DNA of 64,000 nucleotides, taken from positions 32,550,001 to 32,614,000 of the forward strand of contig JBHGNT010000001.1 in assembly GCA_043228905.1 (NCBI GenBank), given 5' to 3'. Under the pieces are notes generated by a model. The model did no database searches. It was not told the origin of the DNA and worked only from the letters and a program-made list of their open reading frames with translations. The position numbers and the translations under genes are program-made. This document shows, piece by piece, positions 45,888 through 58,199 of the stretch; the first letter of the stretch is position 1, and each line of letters starts with the position of its first letter. This stretch comes from Azolla caroliniana. Taxonomy: Eukaryota > Polypodiophyta.

Positions 45888-47819
45888 CTATGTTGTTGGG
45901 TTTTTCCATGTACTCTCATTGAGCTTTTTGGCTACTGAATAATCGACTAGGTCATCAAAGAAACGTTTTCCGACCACTACATTGTTATGTGTTTTACAAT
46001 TAGTTAGCAACGACATCCATCCTAGAAGATTGAACTCAAAAGGGATTGTCAAAAGAATTTCTTCGGCTAAATGCAAATAGCCCACTCGGCCCAAAACGTC
46101 CACCATGCAATTGTAAAGCTCTACAGTTGGGGGAACACCATCAGATTCCCTTGCTGATCTGAATAAAGAACATCCCTCATCTAAAAGTCCTTGTTGACTG
46201 CATAGTGACAACATGGGAACAAACGTGACATAAATCGGATCAACTCCCCCTTCTCGCATCTTTCGAAAATAATCAAAAGCCAGATTGTACTCACAATTTT
46301 CAGATATTCCAGAAATCATAGCATTCCATGTCCATGTGTCATGGCTCGACATGCTGTTGAAGACATGACATGCGTCCCGGATGTTTCCACATCTAGAGTA
46401 CATGTAAATTAGAGTGTTATTAATGACTGTGAGAGATTCATGTCCAGCTTCGACTATGTGTGAATGTACGCATCGGCCAGATTCGAGCATTGTCATTATG
46501 GAGCATGCTTTTGAAGCAATAACAAATGTTGCTTCATCTGGTTTGCAACAATGATATTGGCACATCTTGCTGAAAAGACAAAGGGCTTCCCACCCAAGTC
46601 CATGTTGTGTATACCCAGCCATCATAGCATTCCATAACGCCACATCTTTCCTATACAAGTTATCAAATATATTTTGTGCATCTTCAAGCCCACCACATCT
46701 TGTGTACATGTCGATTAAACTACTACTTATGAATGTGTTTAATGTAACATTGTTTCTTACGATGTAGCTATGTATGAGCATGCCCCCATCAAGAACAAAT
46801 ATGTTGGAGCATGCTTGCATAATGGCAACCAGTGTTAAGTTGTTCGGTTTCACATTGTGCTTGGGAAGTCGAGTGAATAATTGAAGAGCCTCTTCAAAAT
46901 GTTCACAACTAATGAAACCCGTTATCATTGCATTCCATGTAGCCACGTCTTCTTTGGAAAGTATTTCAAATGTTCTCCATGCATCTTCGAGGTTTCCTCT
47001 CTTGGCATATATATCAATAAGCATGCTCCCGATATATGCATTCAATTCAAACCCATTCTTTATTATGCATATGTGAACAAATTTAGTTTGATCAGGGGCT
47101 GATTCAGAGCACGCTTTTAAGAGGCTCACAAATGTAACACTATTTGGCCTGACATTTCCTGATCTTTGCAAGTATATATAGTATTTGATGGCCTCTAGAC
47201 CATGCCCATTGTGTAGAAAAGCAGTTATAATTGCATTCCAAGACACAATATCTTTCTTATTTGATGTATTTTTGAACACCGAAGAGGCATTGTGGATGCT
47301 ACTTAAATTTCCATACATGACAATAAGAGTGTTCCCTACATGCACATCAATCTCCATACCAATCTCGACAATATAGGCATGAATTAACATACCATCTTCG
47401 ACATGAATACACGCTTTCAAGACTGAAACAAGAACAAAGCTGTTGGATTGTAAATCCATGCCTTGGAAGAGTTTCATAGCTTCTCTGTTTTGTCCTGTTT
47501 TCACAAATGCATCGATACTCAGGCTCCATGTCCATGGGCTTCTTTCTGGGATCTTGTTAAAAATCCATGTAGAATCTTCTGATAAGGACTCACCACACAG
47601 GATGAACATGCCTATGAAGTGGGTGCCTAGGAAGGCATTCAATTCTAACCCTCTCATCGTGACGAGTGAGTATAGATCTCTTCCTCCCACTAGATCCTTC
47701 TTCTTAATCAAGATCTGTAGCAGCCCATAGATTGCATGAGGAGAGGCTACAGAATGTGTGATCATCAGGGATGGATCGATCCTAGTACCTGCCCTTCTAT
47801 GTTCCTCTGTTTTCCACAT
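45888..47819 (-). CDS. Pentatricopeptide repeat protein (PLS type, E-like end)
   Basis: Intronless frame of 643 residues, as is usual for plant PPR genes. Tandem 31-36-residue helical repeats cover almost the whole protein. Examples are TFVSLLKACSES, IGSMLIDIYAKRGNLEDAWR, DVATWNAMITGF, SSLIDMYTRCGGLEDAQNIF and DTWTWNAMISGI, roughly every 100 residues, in a P-L-S rhythm. The C-terminus (VDVLGRVGYLHLAEEILLTI, LGWMSLLTNCKTHNNV) is E-motif-like; there is no DYW deaminase domain, so any editing role would need a partner. PPR proteins bind single-stranded organellar RNA one repeat per base. The N-terminus MWKTEEHRRAG is not an obvious transit peptide, so targeting is open. No stop or frameshift breaks it, unlike the PPR debris elsewhere in the window. 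Confidence 0.92.
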   Translation of the reverse strand: MWKTEEHRRAGTRIDPSLMITHSVASPHAIYGLLQILIKKKDLVGGRDLYSLVTMRGLELNAFLGTHFIGMFILCGESLSEDSTWIFNKIPERSPWTWSLSIDAFVKTGQNREAMKLFQGMDLQSNSFVLVSVLKACIHVEDGMLIHAYIVEIGMEIDVHVGNTLIVMYGNLSSIHNASSVFKNTSNKKDIVSWNAIITAFLHNGHGLEAIKYYIYLQRSGNVRPNSVTFVSLLKACSESAPDQTKFVHICIIKNGFELNAYIGSMLIDIYAKRGNLEDAWRTFEILSKEDVATWNAMITGFISCEHFEEALQLFTRLPKHNVKPNNLTLVAIMQACSNIFVLDGGMLIHSYIVRNNVTLNTFISSSLIDMYTRCGGLEDAQNIFDNLYRKDVALWNAMMAGYTQHGLGWEALCLFSKMCQYHCCKPDEATFVIASKACSIMTMLESGRCVHSHIVEAGHESLTVINNTLIYMYSRCGNIRDACHVFNSMSSHDTWTWNAMISGISENCEYNLAFDYFRKMREGGVDPIYVTFVPMLSLCSQQGLLDEGCSLFRSARESDGVPPTVELYNCMVDVLGRVGYLHLAEEILLTIPFEFNLLGWMSLLTNCKTHNNVVVGKRFFDDLVDYSVAKKLNESTWKNPTT

Positions 47820-50800
47820 GGATGATGGTAACAGTGAGGGGTTTTCTATTCATTTTGAGGGTATAAGTAGGATATGAGAGCCCAAGAGCCATAGCAGGAG
47901 CCCAAGTGTGAAAGAAGCCATGCTTCTTATACCCATTCCTTCCTTCCTTCTTTCCATACATTTTGTTGCGAATGAACCCACCAACCAATTATCGCTCCCC
48001 GATTGATTCACGGGTTTATGTTCGCCGCGTAATACATTCTCTTGCAAAACGAAACTTTGTATCTACTTTTAGGGTACTAGGCTCGAGCCTCTGACCAAAT
48101 TGGGATTTTTATTGGTTCGGTTGTAAAACCTCGTGATTTCTCGCTTGAAGATTATGGGTTCCGAGTCCCGAGCAATGCATTGCCATGACTAAAAATGAAA
48201 TGCTCCATATTTGGTTGTCTTCGATCGCTAGCACTAATGGTTGGTTCCTCGACGTTTTTGGCCTTTATATAATAGTACATGTATACTAAAGTTCAATCCC
48301 AAAGCATTGTGTTCATACATCATTCATTATAAGACATCTATGGGGCAATATGGTCCTACAAAATTGGTTGATGATTGATTCGTGATCATAGTTTGCTAAG
48401 TTTTAAATCACGACGCATTGAATTGATGGTGCTTTACCACCCTCTCAACAATGTCGATTTACTAGACAACCTTTCTTTGTTTAAACAATCAAACTAAATG
48501 TTTCACATACTATTATCATTGTGTTTGAGCAACATCAAATTTGTTGGGTTAAACCTCATACATTTCAAGACGAAAAATAATGTATTTTCTTATGTCTTTC
48601 GGAATTACTGATTTTTCTCAAGTATATCTATTCGTGATGTTCTCATTAAGTCGTGTTCATTCAAAAAAATGCCTCATCTTTTATTGTTTATCATTCGTGC
48701 AAATAGGTTGCCCCTAAACATACGGCTTTGCAAATCACTTTCCACAACCCAATGTTGGTGTCGTTGTGAAATGCCATCGCCTTTTATACTTATTGTTTGC
48801 ACTAATTGGTTGCTCCTAAAAATTTGGCTTTTGCCTTAAAAAAGTAATTTGGTTGCGGTCACAAGTTGAATGAATGGTTAAAAATAGACTCTACATATTG
48901 AAAAACAAGGTTTCGAAATAGTAGATGTGCAAATTTTCCCACACGACAATTAATGGTAGTTGGCTAATCACCGTCGCTTAGTGATGGATGGGAGTTTTGG
49001 TTCCGAGAGAAAGGAAAATGAGATGGAACATAATATTAAATTTATATTTGTTCTATATGAGCAATGGTTGCTTAGCCATTTGCATCAACAACTAGACCAA
49101 ATTAGGACGTCAAGAAAGCCACATGTAATGCTTAATGTTGAACATTTAACCTTTGGCTTATTATGTTGGAAAGCTACGAGTCGGTAAGAAAATTTACCAA
49201 TGCATTATAAATTGGACCTTCAACAAAATGACATTGATTGTTTTAAAAAAAAAGGTCACATCACGTATTTTGATTTTGCACGCTACGAATGCTGACAAAT
49301 CAAAAAAGAGTTGTTGTATATTGATAGAACAATATACGATGTGCATCACATGATGTTTCAAGTTACTTTAGATATAAGTTGTAGATAAAATCATTTATCA
49401 TACAATGGCTAGCTTTATATGTATTTTACTGTTGACGACGAAAAATATTGCTTTGAAAAGGGATAAAGACTACTAAACACAACCATCATGTTTTTTTTTC
49501 CCTTGGACAACAAGAACTTTGAATGATGTCACACATGGTTTAGAAGTACTTAAATATTTTAATCACATGAACGAAATCAATTACACCTATGTTTGGGATT
49601 GTATGAGATAAGGATTCCATTGAAACATGACCATGAGCCAATTGAAAGTCACATTAGCATTTCCTTGATCACCTAAGGTTTTCCCTTCTATTGTGTGGGT
49701 ATAGTGTACGTCTCATGTGTTTCCTAAGAATCTTGAAGTAATGAATCGAACATTGAACCATAACATATAATTTTGACAGCAAGAAAATGACCCATTAGAG
49801 TGTAGGCACATTGTTTGGATTATATTCAAAACCTCGATGTCTTTTTATGAAAAAAACGACGGCATAGATTCTTGATAATATAGTTGATACATGCATAAAC
49901 ATATCAACCTAAACCTGAGAAATATTTAAAAAGCGTATTAAAAGCTAGTTGGACACATTGTGGTTATAGGTTAATGTTATGTTTAGATTTCCTTTTGTAA
50001 GGATATCATGCACCCAATGAGAACTTTGGATACATTCAGATGGATCGCACCTCAGAATAGCTTGGCATATGAATATGTTCAACATAAAACCATCAAAATG
50101 ATTACTTGGATACTGTTGAGTTCAAATCATATGTGACACTTATGCTCTGTTGCAATATGCCAAAAATTTGTTTGGGTCATGTCACTCGCTGTCATGCAAT
50201 CAACATCACACCTTTACAAACATACTTTAGCATCAAGTTGGAGACTATCCTAAAGATGTTGGGTCATTTGTCATCTCACATGCACCTCACCCCCTTTGGA
50301 TACATATACCAACACCCATCGTGAGCCTAGCCTATGTATCTTTTACTCAAAGCCACAACATATACATTTATGTAATTGTGGAACCTAGTTTATGTGTTGG
50401 CATTGAACTCCCAACCCATAGCAACCCTAAAAATTGAGCTCCAATATGCATAACCGTATGGTGGGCTCCAATGGGCATCAGAGACGTGTCTCAACTAGTT
50501 AGCTTGCTTTACGTATCTAACATGTAAGCGAATATCTATTTAAGCCCATATTCTTTGCACATCTCTCTTGTTTGATGGTACGGTACAAACAAATATCTGC
50601 ATGTGTGAATACTTTTGTGTGCAAAAATCAGGTAGGTGATTGATGAGAGCCTCTCACTGAAGAGCTAGAGACCCAATAAGAAGCCAAGAATGGGCCAACA
50701 TAGGGAAATAGGAGTGCAATGGGGCAGGGACGAAAGCTTGTTGCGGCCACAAGTGGGTAACATCACTAGATCACTACAATCTAATGCAAGAGAGAGGGAG

Positions 50801-50890
50801 AGAGAGAAAGAAAGAAATATTAACGTCTTCTAAGACCAAAATTGGCCCATGAGACAATTGGTTTACAACAAAAATGGGCTATTTACCCAA
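47820..50890. other. Gene-less stretch
   Basis: AT-rich intergenic DNA. The first ~230 bases contain a minus-strand frame (48047-47850) just upstream of the PPR start, which I regard as 5' leader. Nothing else recognised. Confidence 0.5.
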
Positions 50891-50897
50891 TTCATCG

Positions 50898-51065
50898 AGA
50901 GAGAGAGAGAGAGTGTGTGTGTGTGTGTGCACGCACGCGTGTGTCACATGCATATGTATGCATGTACGTACGTAGGGAATGTATGTATTGGTATGTGCTC
51001 ATGTGTGTGTTGGGGGCGAGAAAGAACCAATAGTGAGCGAGGTGTGGGAGACATACATACATACA

Positions 51066-51096
<31 letters not shown>

Positions 51097-51600
51097 CCAT
51101 TCATGCATCATGTGGACATGGCCCTCGTCTCCCTAGTTCACCCCATCCACGAAAAGTCCAAGTGTCTAGGGGATGTGCGCGAGCATGGATGGCCAAGTCT
51201 TTTCTTCTATCTCTCTTTGATACATACATACATTACATACATATATACATACACACATACATACATACATACATACATACATACATACATTGTAAATGCA
51301 TATGTGTATGTGTATGTGTATGTGTATGTATACATATGTATAAGTATGTGCGGGTGTGTTCAATGTGGGCACATATTTTTAGTATTTTTAGTATGTACAT
51401 AGTTGGTTGTTGGTAATAAGTATATGTATGGTATGGTATGTGTAGTATGGTATGGTATGGTATGGTATATATAGTATAGTATGTATGTATGTATGTATGT
51501 ATGTATGTATGTATGGTATGGTATGTGTAGTATGGTATGGTATGGTATGGTATATATAGTATAGTATGTATGTATGTATGTATGTATGTATGTATGTATG
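50898..51600. repeat. Compound ATAC/GTAT microsatellite cluster with a duplicated block
   Basis: (GA)n(GT)n at about 50898-50928, (CATA)n at 51050-51093, 51222-51290, and (GTAT)n at 51480-51512 and 51566-51600. Within it a ~85-bp block (TATGGTATGG runs, GTGTAGTATGG, TATATATAGTATAG, then GTAT repeats) is present twice, from about 51427 and about 51512. It ends about 380 bases upstream of the DUF1645-type start codon. Confidence 0.9.
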
Positions 51601-51983
51601 TCATTCCGCCCGAGCACGATCCGAGCACGATGATGGCGATGGCGGTTTCTGTCTGACAGAATCTTTTTGCTTCGACTCTAAATTAAAGGAAAGCCCAAAA
51701 AATAAAAGGAAGCGAAGAAAGAAAGAAAGAGAGGAAGGAAGAAAAGAAAAACTAATTCGTTTTTATCGCAGATTTAGTAGTAGGCTTGGCTATACATACA
51801 TACATATGTATATGATTTCTTGTTATAAACAAAAAAAACTCCGTGTTTTTCCTCCCTCCCTCCTAACTATATTTCCTTTCTGCGTTTTTCTTTTTTGTTC
51901 TTTATCAGAAAGATTAGCTTCTCCTTCTTGTTTCTTTTCCTGTCTTTCCTTATTTCCTTGGGATCTATTGATCAACGCCAGAT

Positions 51984-53959
51984 ATGGATGAATGCACTAC
52001 TCTTGGCGACCTGCATATGGGAGAGATCAGAGAAGGCGATGGAGTTATTAGCAGCGACGTGAGCTGTGAGGATTTGAGCTTCTGTGAAGTGGGTTTTCAG
52101 AAAAGAGATGATTTGGTTGATAAAAGTGATGGAGTAGTTGTGGAATATATGGACGGTTGGGCGAGCCCTAGAATCTCTTTTTCACAGGATTTTGTGGTGA
52201 ATAATGTTAGCCCTATTATAAGGGTTTCCCCAGAGAAGAGGAAATGGGATCACGATCAAGATGAATGTGAATTTGAATTTGCGATAAGAAATAATGCTAG
52301 TACGTGTATGATTAACAACGATGATGATGATGATAATGGTGGTGGCCACTCTAGACTCGATGACAAAGGCTTGGGTCTTTATATGCTATCTGCAGATGAA
52401 CTCTTCTTTGATGGTAAGCTCTTGCCTCTCCACATAAATTCTAAAGCATATGATCCCCATGATCTAGTTAATGTGCATACTAAGTATAACGATGGTGATG
52501 ATAATCATCATCGTCATCAGCAACAACGACAACAACAACAAATCTGTGAAGATGATGATATGGTTACCCCGAGCAGAAAACCTCAGAATGGTACTAGTAA
52601 TCCGAGGCACATTAATATGGTTAGGCATCTTAGTTTCGATTATTCAGAATCACGCCATACCACATCTCGTGATGATGAATCTTCACATCAATATGCCATG
52701 GCGACATCACAGTCATCCATGATGATGCTGTCATCATTGACCCTGTCATCACCATCTCCATCTCCATCTCCATCAATGTCATCATCATTGCCACCGGCAA
52801 CGATGATGATGACCCCTCAGACATCATCATCATCATCATCATCATCACATCAGTCGCTAGCATCCACATATTCGGCGAGATTTAAGACATTGTTCAAGTC
52901 TTCCAACAAGAGTACAGATCAGGCTAGTCCTCCATCTAATACTACAACGAGGGATGACAATGGACAAAATGCAAATTTGGGCCGGAAGATGATCCCGATA
53001 TACATGTCTCCAAGGTCATTCTGGCCCTTCTCGAGAAGCAATTCGGCCGGAGAGAAGAAGAGTACAGTAACCCCACCTTGCCTCAGGTACCGGAGCAACT
53101 CAGCTGGAGAGACTAGCTCATGTAAAGCTATTATATCTGGTAGATCTCACAGACCTATGGTTGATAACTCACCAAATCTACTAAACACTGATTCGAAGAC
53201 CGTTGATGATGCTCTTGATAGTAGAGGTATGCATACATGCTATATATGTATATCTCTTGTCAATATATATATCTATATATATATATATTTTTTCATGCAT
53301 CAATGGTTTTATGATAATGTAATTCCATGTCCATATCTACACCATTGTTTTTATTTATTTGCGTGTTGTTTATTATATTCTTGAACAACAAACACTCATT
53401 TCTTTTCCCTAATGATGCAGCTCAAGTTGAGAAAGAGTGTACAAAGAAACCAAGTAAAACAGCTATAAGCGAACCAGAAAGCTCGTCGAGACACAATGAA
53501 GAAGAAGAAGAAGAAAAAGAAGAAGAAGAAGAAGAACCTCCTTGTCATAGTAACATAAAATATCATCATACGAAAGGAGATGGTGATGGTAGTAGTATCG
53601 GTTCGTTTGAGAACATAAATATTGCGAGTGGGACTGCGAAAGTGCGAAGGTTAGGGAATTCTATGAAGGCTTCCACAAAGAGAAGTGTGAGTGTATATAG
53701 TGCCAATCCTCCAAGCAAGATAGTGTTGAAGAACTTGGAGAGATGTAGTGCTGAGAAGAAGGTGGGATGGAAACAATTGAACCGGAGGGGGTCTTTCCCG
53801 GTGGCCACGAGGGTTTCTCCGGTTCTTAATGTGGCAATATATCGAGGTGGAAAGTATCCGGCAAACAACCCCAACGGCTTCTTCGGCAGCTTGTTTAACA
53901 ACCCGAAGAAGGAATTGAAGCCCAAAGAAGGTGCCTTGAATTGGAGAAAGGGTGCTTGA
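51984..53959 (+). CDS. DUF1645-like plant protein
   Basis: Two exons, 51984-53226 and 53421-53959, joined in phase 1 across a GTATGC...GATGCAG intron; 593 residues. Family features: WASPRISFSQDF (~residues 53-64), ECEFEFAIRN (~92-101) and ADELFFDGKLLPLHI (~137-151), the signature of the DUF1645 group. Function is poorly known; plant members are often linked to stress or growth regulation. Other visible features are a Gln/His/Asp-rich stretch around 165-185 and a long Ser/Pro run around 250-295. There are two RSNSAGE repeats near 352 and 373, and an acidic Glu run in exon 2. The C-terminus is basic (RRGSFPVATRVSPVLNVAIY). No membrane segment. The start is the first ATG after a pyrimidine-rich leader. 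Confidence 0.82.
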
Positions 53960-56900
53960 TTTTTCTCGGGAGAATCGACCCCCCCAAAACCCCCTACTGC
54001 GGTTATTCCTGGTAATTCTTGAAACCTTTTGGAGTTTATTCTCATGTGGACCAATTTGTCCGAAAAATGTTAGGTGGGTATTTTGGTGAATCCAACCCCC
54101 CCTATGACCTATGTTGTGTTGATTGTGTATAAAATGTAACAAGAAGCTTATAAGAGATCCCATGTTTTTTTTGCCAACAAAGCAAAAAAGCTGGACACCA
54201 TGGCACGCATTTTTTGTCCAAATAATCTATAATGCATCTATGTGCCTCTGCTACCAATGTTTTAGACAAGGGAGATCTTATTCGTGACAAATTCCACGAA
54301 GTAATCGTGATACCAAGCATATTTTGGGTTATGTGAAAATGCTTTTCTGGATTCTATTTTCTTGCGGGAAATTTGAGTTTGCTTGCATTCAAAGCTAGCA
54401 TTTTGGGGTTATCAACTTAATGTCACCTCAATGTGTTGGCTACTACCTTGGGAAGCCAATCGATATTCAACTTCTCTGATCTTGAAGAGATTTAGAGTGT
54501 CCCTACTCAAAACTTATGGTAGGTTTTGATCTTGACTAAAGCTATGTTCATTAAAGTTCAACCTCTTCATGTTAGAGTCAAGCACGACGACCTAGAGTCA
54601 AGCATATTTAGGGCACAACCATATTTTGCACTCTCAATTGCTATTCTCATTAATAAAATTCTCGAACATTGACAATTGCTACTCACTTTCGTTCACATGC
54701 ATTCTCTGAAAATTGCACATTTTTTGTCTCATAGGTCATATTTGACCTGCAAACACAATAATAAAGTGTATGTACCTATTGACCGACCACTCAAATCTCT
54801 AAAATCACTAGGGGTTAAAATTATGAAAACTTCTTAGCACCCTTTTTCTAGCCCAAGGACTTTCTGAGGCCTTGGCGTACATCGATGATTGACCTTTAAA
54901 AAAAATGTCAAAAATGTTTCTGGTGAAATTGGTCATGTTAGCTAGATGCATTTATTCATTGAAATCCTAAATTTATACCTTTTTCTTTATCCAGTGGTTA
55001 ATATATACATATCCTATCAATATTAGGCGTGTTCAAAGATTAAAGTTATTTGGGAATTTCGAGTAGGATATTTAAGTTCCTTCGAAACAAAAGGCTATGA
55101 ACAAGAGGAGAACACATACTAAACTAAGAACAAAGAAATAATATTAAAGATGTGATATGTGCAATGCAAACGTCGTCACTCTAAAAAGCAATTAGTGTAA
55201 GGTTAGACTTGTAATATTGATTCAAAATGCTAGCAAAAGAGGAAAATAGTTTATCAAACATATTTATTTATTTATTTATCCAAAAAAAGTTTATCAAACA
55301 TTGGTCCACATGAAAATTTAGCAATAATGATAACGTATGTAACAACATTTAGTGAGACTTGTAGTATCCTTCATGAGACTATGGCTTTCCTCGAATCATT
55401 GTGTACATTGACATTCTTTTGGGGAGTTTTTACCTCATATTGTCGTTTCCTACTTGTAATATCCTACTAAGAAGGACAATGTAATATCACTTCTTTCATA
55501 GGACAAGGTACCCCGTGTCGGTAGCAAGGGATATTGCATTGTTTTTTTAACAAAACACATCAAAGTGCTCTTGTCTCATATTGCCATGGCATCAGAAGTT
55601 TGGACACTCCGCAAGCATCTATTACCTCACAAGACCCCCATTCATGTCCGACACGGTTTACTTGTTTTATCTACACTTGATCTCACCATTTGTAGCTTTG
55701 TAGTACATCCAGAAGAAATACCCTTTTTGGGGAAAAGAGAAGTAGGACAATGCTTTGTTTTGCTTGTCTTGTATAAACAAAAAATGTAAAATGGCAACGA
55801 GACAAGTTTTATTTCTTGTGTACCTTACTAAAGGGGAATGATGTCATAATTCAATGTTTTGCTTATGTAGTGAGGATGGAGGGCTTACAAAAATAATTGA
55901 TTTACTTAGTTTAAGTGTAAAAATTAGATTCGCTAATTCTAAATATATTTCATGCAACATCAAGATTAAGCAAATCTCTCTTATGTTGGTGATTTTAGTA
56001 AAGCAATTATTTTATGATTGCACTCACCATGACATCTTAGTAAGTAGTTGGTGTGATATCTTAGTAAGGAGTTGGTGTGAATGAAGACCAGGTCAATCGT
56101 CTTAAAGTTTAATCGTAAGGAGAAGAGTGGGCTTAGTTGATAAAGGGATGGATAAATCTTTTATACCCATTTAAAATTTGGTAGGCCTAGACTATTCAAG
56201 ACAAATTTTTAATTCCCCCTAATATGAATTCTACCCAATGTGATCATTTTCCTTGGAAACTGCACATCAAATTCTCGTACATTTGCACATGTATATAGGA
56301 ACCTATGATGTTTCAACTTGTTTGTGTTGTTGGTTCTTGATTTGGTACTTCTTGCCAAGGATTGCTACTTCTCATCTCGATGAAGTAATATATATACCCA
56401 ATGCGATCATTTTTTGTTGGAAATTGCACATCAATTTATGATACAATTGCACATGTATATAGAAACCTATGATGTTTCAACTTGTTTGCATTGTTGGTTC
56501 TTGTCTTGGTAATTACAATTCTAGGAAACAAAAGTTAAGGTTGATATTTAGATGCATGTTAAGTTTTTTTTATCCAAGTTTTGTTATGATTTCATTTCCA
56601 TTGAATTTATGTACTGCGAAGAGAATGTTTTTGGAGAGTGAGATAGTCAAGTTCACAAAGTTGTGTTAGATGGTGAATCATAGCTTTCTTCATTATGACT
56701 TGATGATTACAAGATTCGGCATTAAACATGGCACTTTTATAAATAAGACTGAAATAGAAATAAGTCAAAAAGATAGAAAGTAGTATGGTCTAGATGGTAT
56801 GGGCGTAGCATGTCAAATTAAGACTAAATGTTAACTGCAACTCGGGCCAAAACAACCATCTATTCCTTTTGGTCATACATTCTCAAAGGCTGAAAAAAGA

Positions 56901-58070
56901 ACCCCTATTAGAGAAAACATCATGTGCACATTGTTTTTTCTTTTACTGTTTGACAAATGGATAAAAGGGGAAGCTTGAGAGGAGAAATTGTAAACATAAA
57001 TTATAAAATAAGTGATGGGAAAGTAGCGATCAAAATAATGAAGAACTTGAAGACATCAAGTGCTAGAGCACAAATTCACTATATTGTCATTAATATTCTA
57101 AATTCAAACATATTAACATGATAGTGAGGTGTAAAGTTTCTTCTCTGCAATATGTATTGAGGTTGGGGTATTATTGAGCAAATGGATTAGAGCTTTCGTT
57201 CTTTAGTACAACTTCTTCAAACTCTTTGTAACGCACTCCTACAGTTGTGCCCATGGTCATGTGGTTTTGTAACTTTTGGATTTGTCCTTTGAAAATGATA
57301 GTATCATTCCTTAAAAGGCAATGCCAACATTACACTACATTCTATACCACAATATGAAACACCTAGCTTTTAGTACATTATATAAAGAGTTTTAGATCAC
57401 CTCACAAATTATTGCTTGTAGATTCACGATGAGCTATATACGAAAATGAGGGGGTAAAGGTTGTGCTTAGTAACTTAACATTGCGCATTGAAGTGACAAG
57501 CATATTATGAGAAATCGTTATCATTTTAGCTTAAGATCACAAACACTAAAAACATATTGCAATTTGCGACTATTTGTACGAAGAGTGAAGAGAATAACAC
57601 TACACTTTAAAGGGCATTAAAAGGGCGGATAAGAAAGAGTATATAGTAAGGGTAATAAATTCTAATCAATCCATATCATTGAATTCAAGAAGCAAAGCAA
57701 AAGTCGGTGCCAACAAGTGCCAATCTCAAATGTAAACATTTACACTAGATTAAACCGCTTGAATAAACAATTCTCCTCCTGCTCTAAATTGAAGGGGATC
57801 AATTGTTGAGGAATTTCAAGTCCTCGAGGATTCATGCCTTCCCTTAGAGAGTTTTGTATTCTTTTGGAGAATCCATTACACTTATGAAATATGGAGTATC
57901 TTATTTTGGTTTGTGAATGTTTAGTAAGTACATATACTTCCCGTTAATTTCCCAACATGGTGAAGATTGAAGCATTGGAATGCATCAAATTCATGTTTGA
58001 AAGAAGTGTTCATAAATCATCAACCACAAGCTCCAAAGGAATTTCATGTTCCTTAATATGTGATACTATT
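53960..58070. other. Gene-less stretch
   Basis: About 4.1 kb of AT-rich DNA. Apart from a ~164-bp-period duplication at 56233-56515 nothing with a recognisable coding or element signature was found. Confidence 0.5.
56233..56515. repeat. Direct duplication, ~164-bp period
   Basis: CCCAATG(T/C)GATCATTTT, GCACATCAA, TTGCACATGTATATAG, ACCTATGATGTTTCAACTTG and TTGTTGGTTCTTG occur in the same order at 56233-56345 and 56398-56508, about 88 percent alike by eye. Confidence 0.85.
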
Positions 58071-58071
58071 T

Positions 58072-58073
<2 letters not shown>

Positions 58074-58155
<82 letters not shown>

Positions 58156-58160
58156 CCAAA

Positions 58161-58192
<32 letters not shown>

Positions 58193-58195
58193 GAG
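58074..58195. repeat. GA microsatellite followed by GAAA repeat
   Basis: (GA)n of about 38 units at 58076-58153 followed by (GAAA)n to about 58190. It abuts the 5' end of the LINE described next. Confidence 0.95.
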
Positions 58196-58199
58196 ATAC

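Noticed and set aside
47850-48047. Minus-strand 65-codon frame upstream of the PPR gene
   Set aside because: Short, without recognised motif, and positioned as 5' leader; not linked in frame to the PPR protein.
50842-51628. Several frames rich in Tyr/Ile/His/Thr or Cys/Val
   Set aside because: Translations of the ATAC/GTAT and GT microsatellites.
53566-54163. Minus-strand 162- and 170-codon frames
   Set aside because: Mostly antisense to exon 2 of the DUF1645-like gene, with no independent family signal.
58074-58195. CRISPR-like or satellite array
   Set aside because: Simple dinucleotide and tetranucleotide repeats without spacers.
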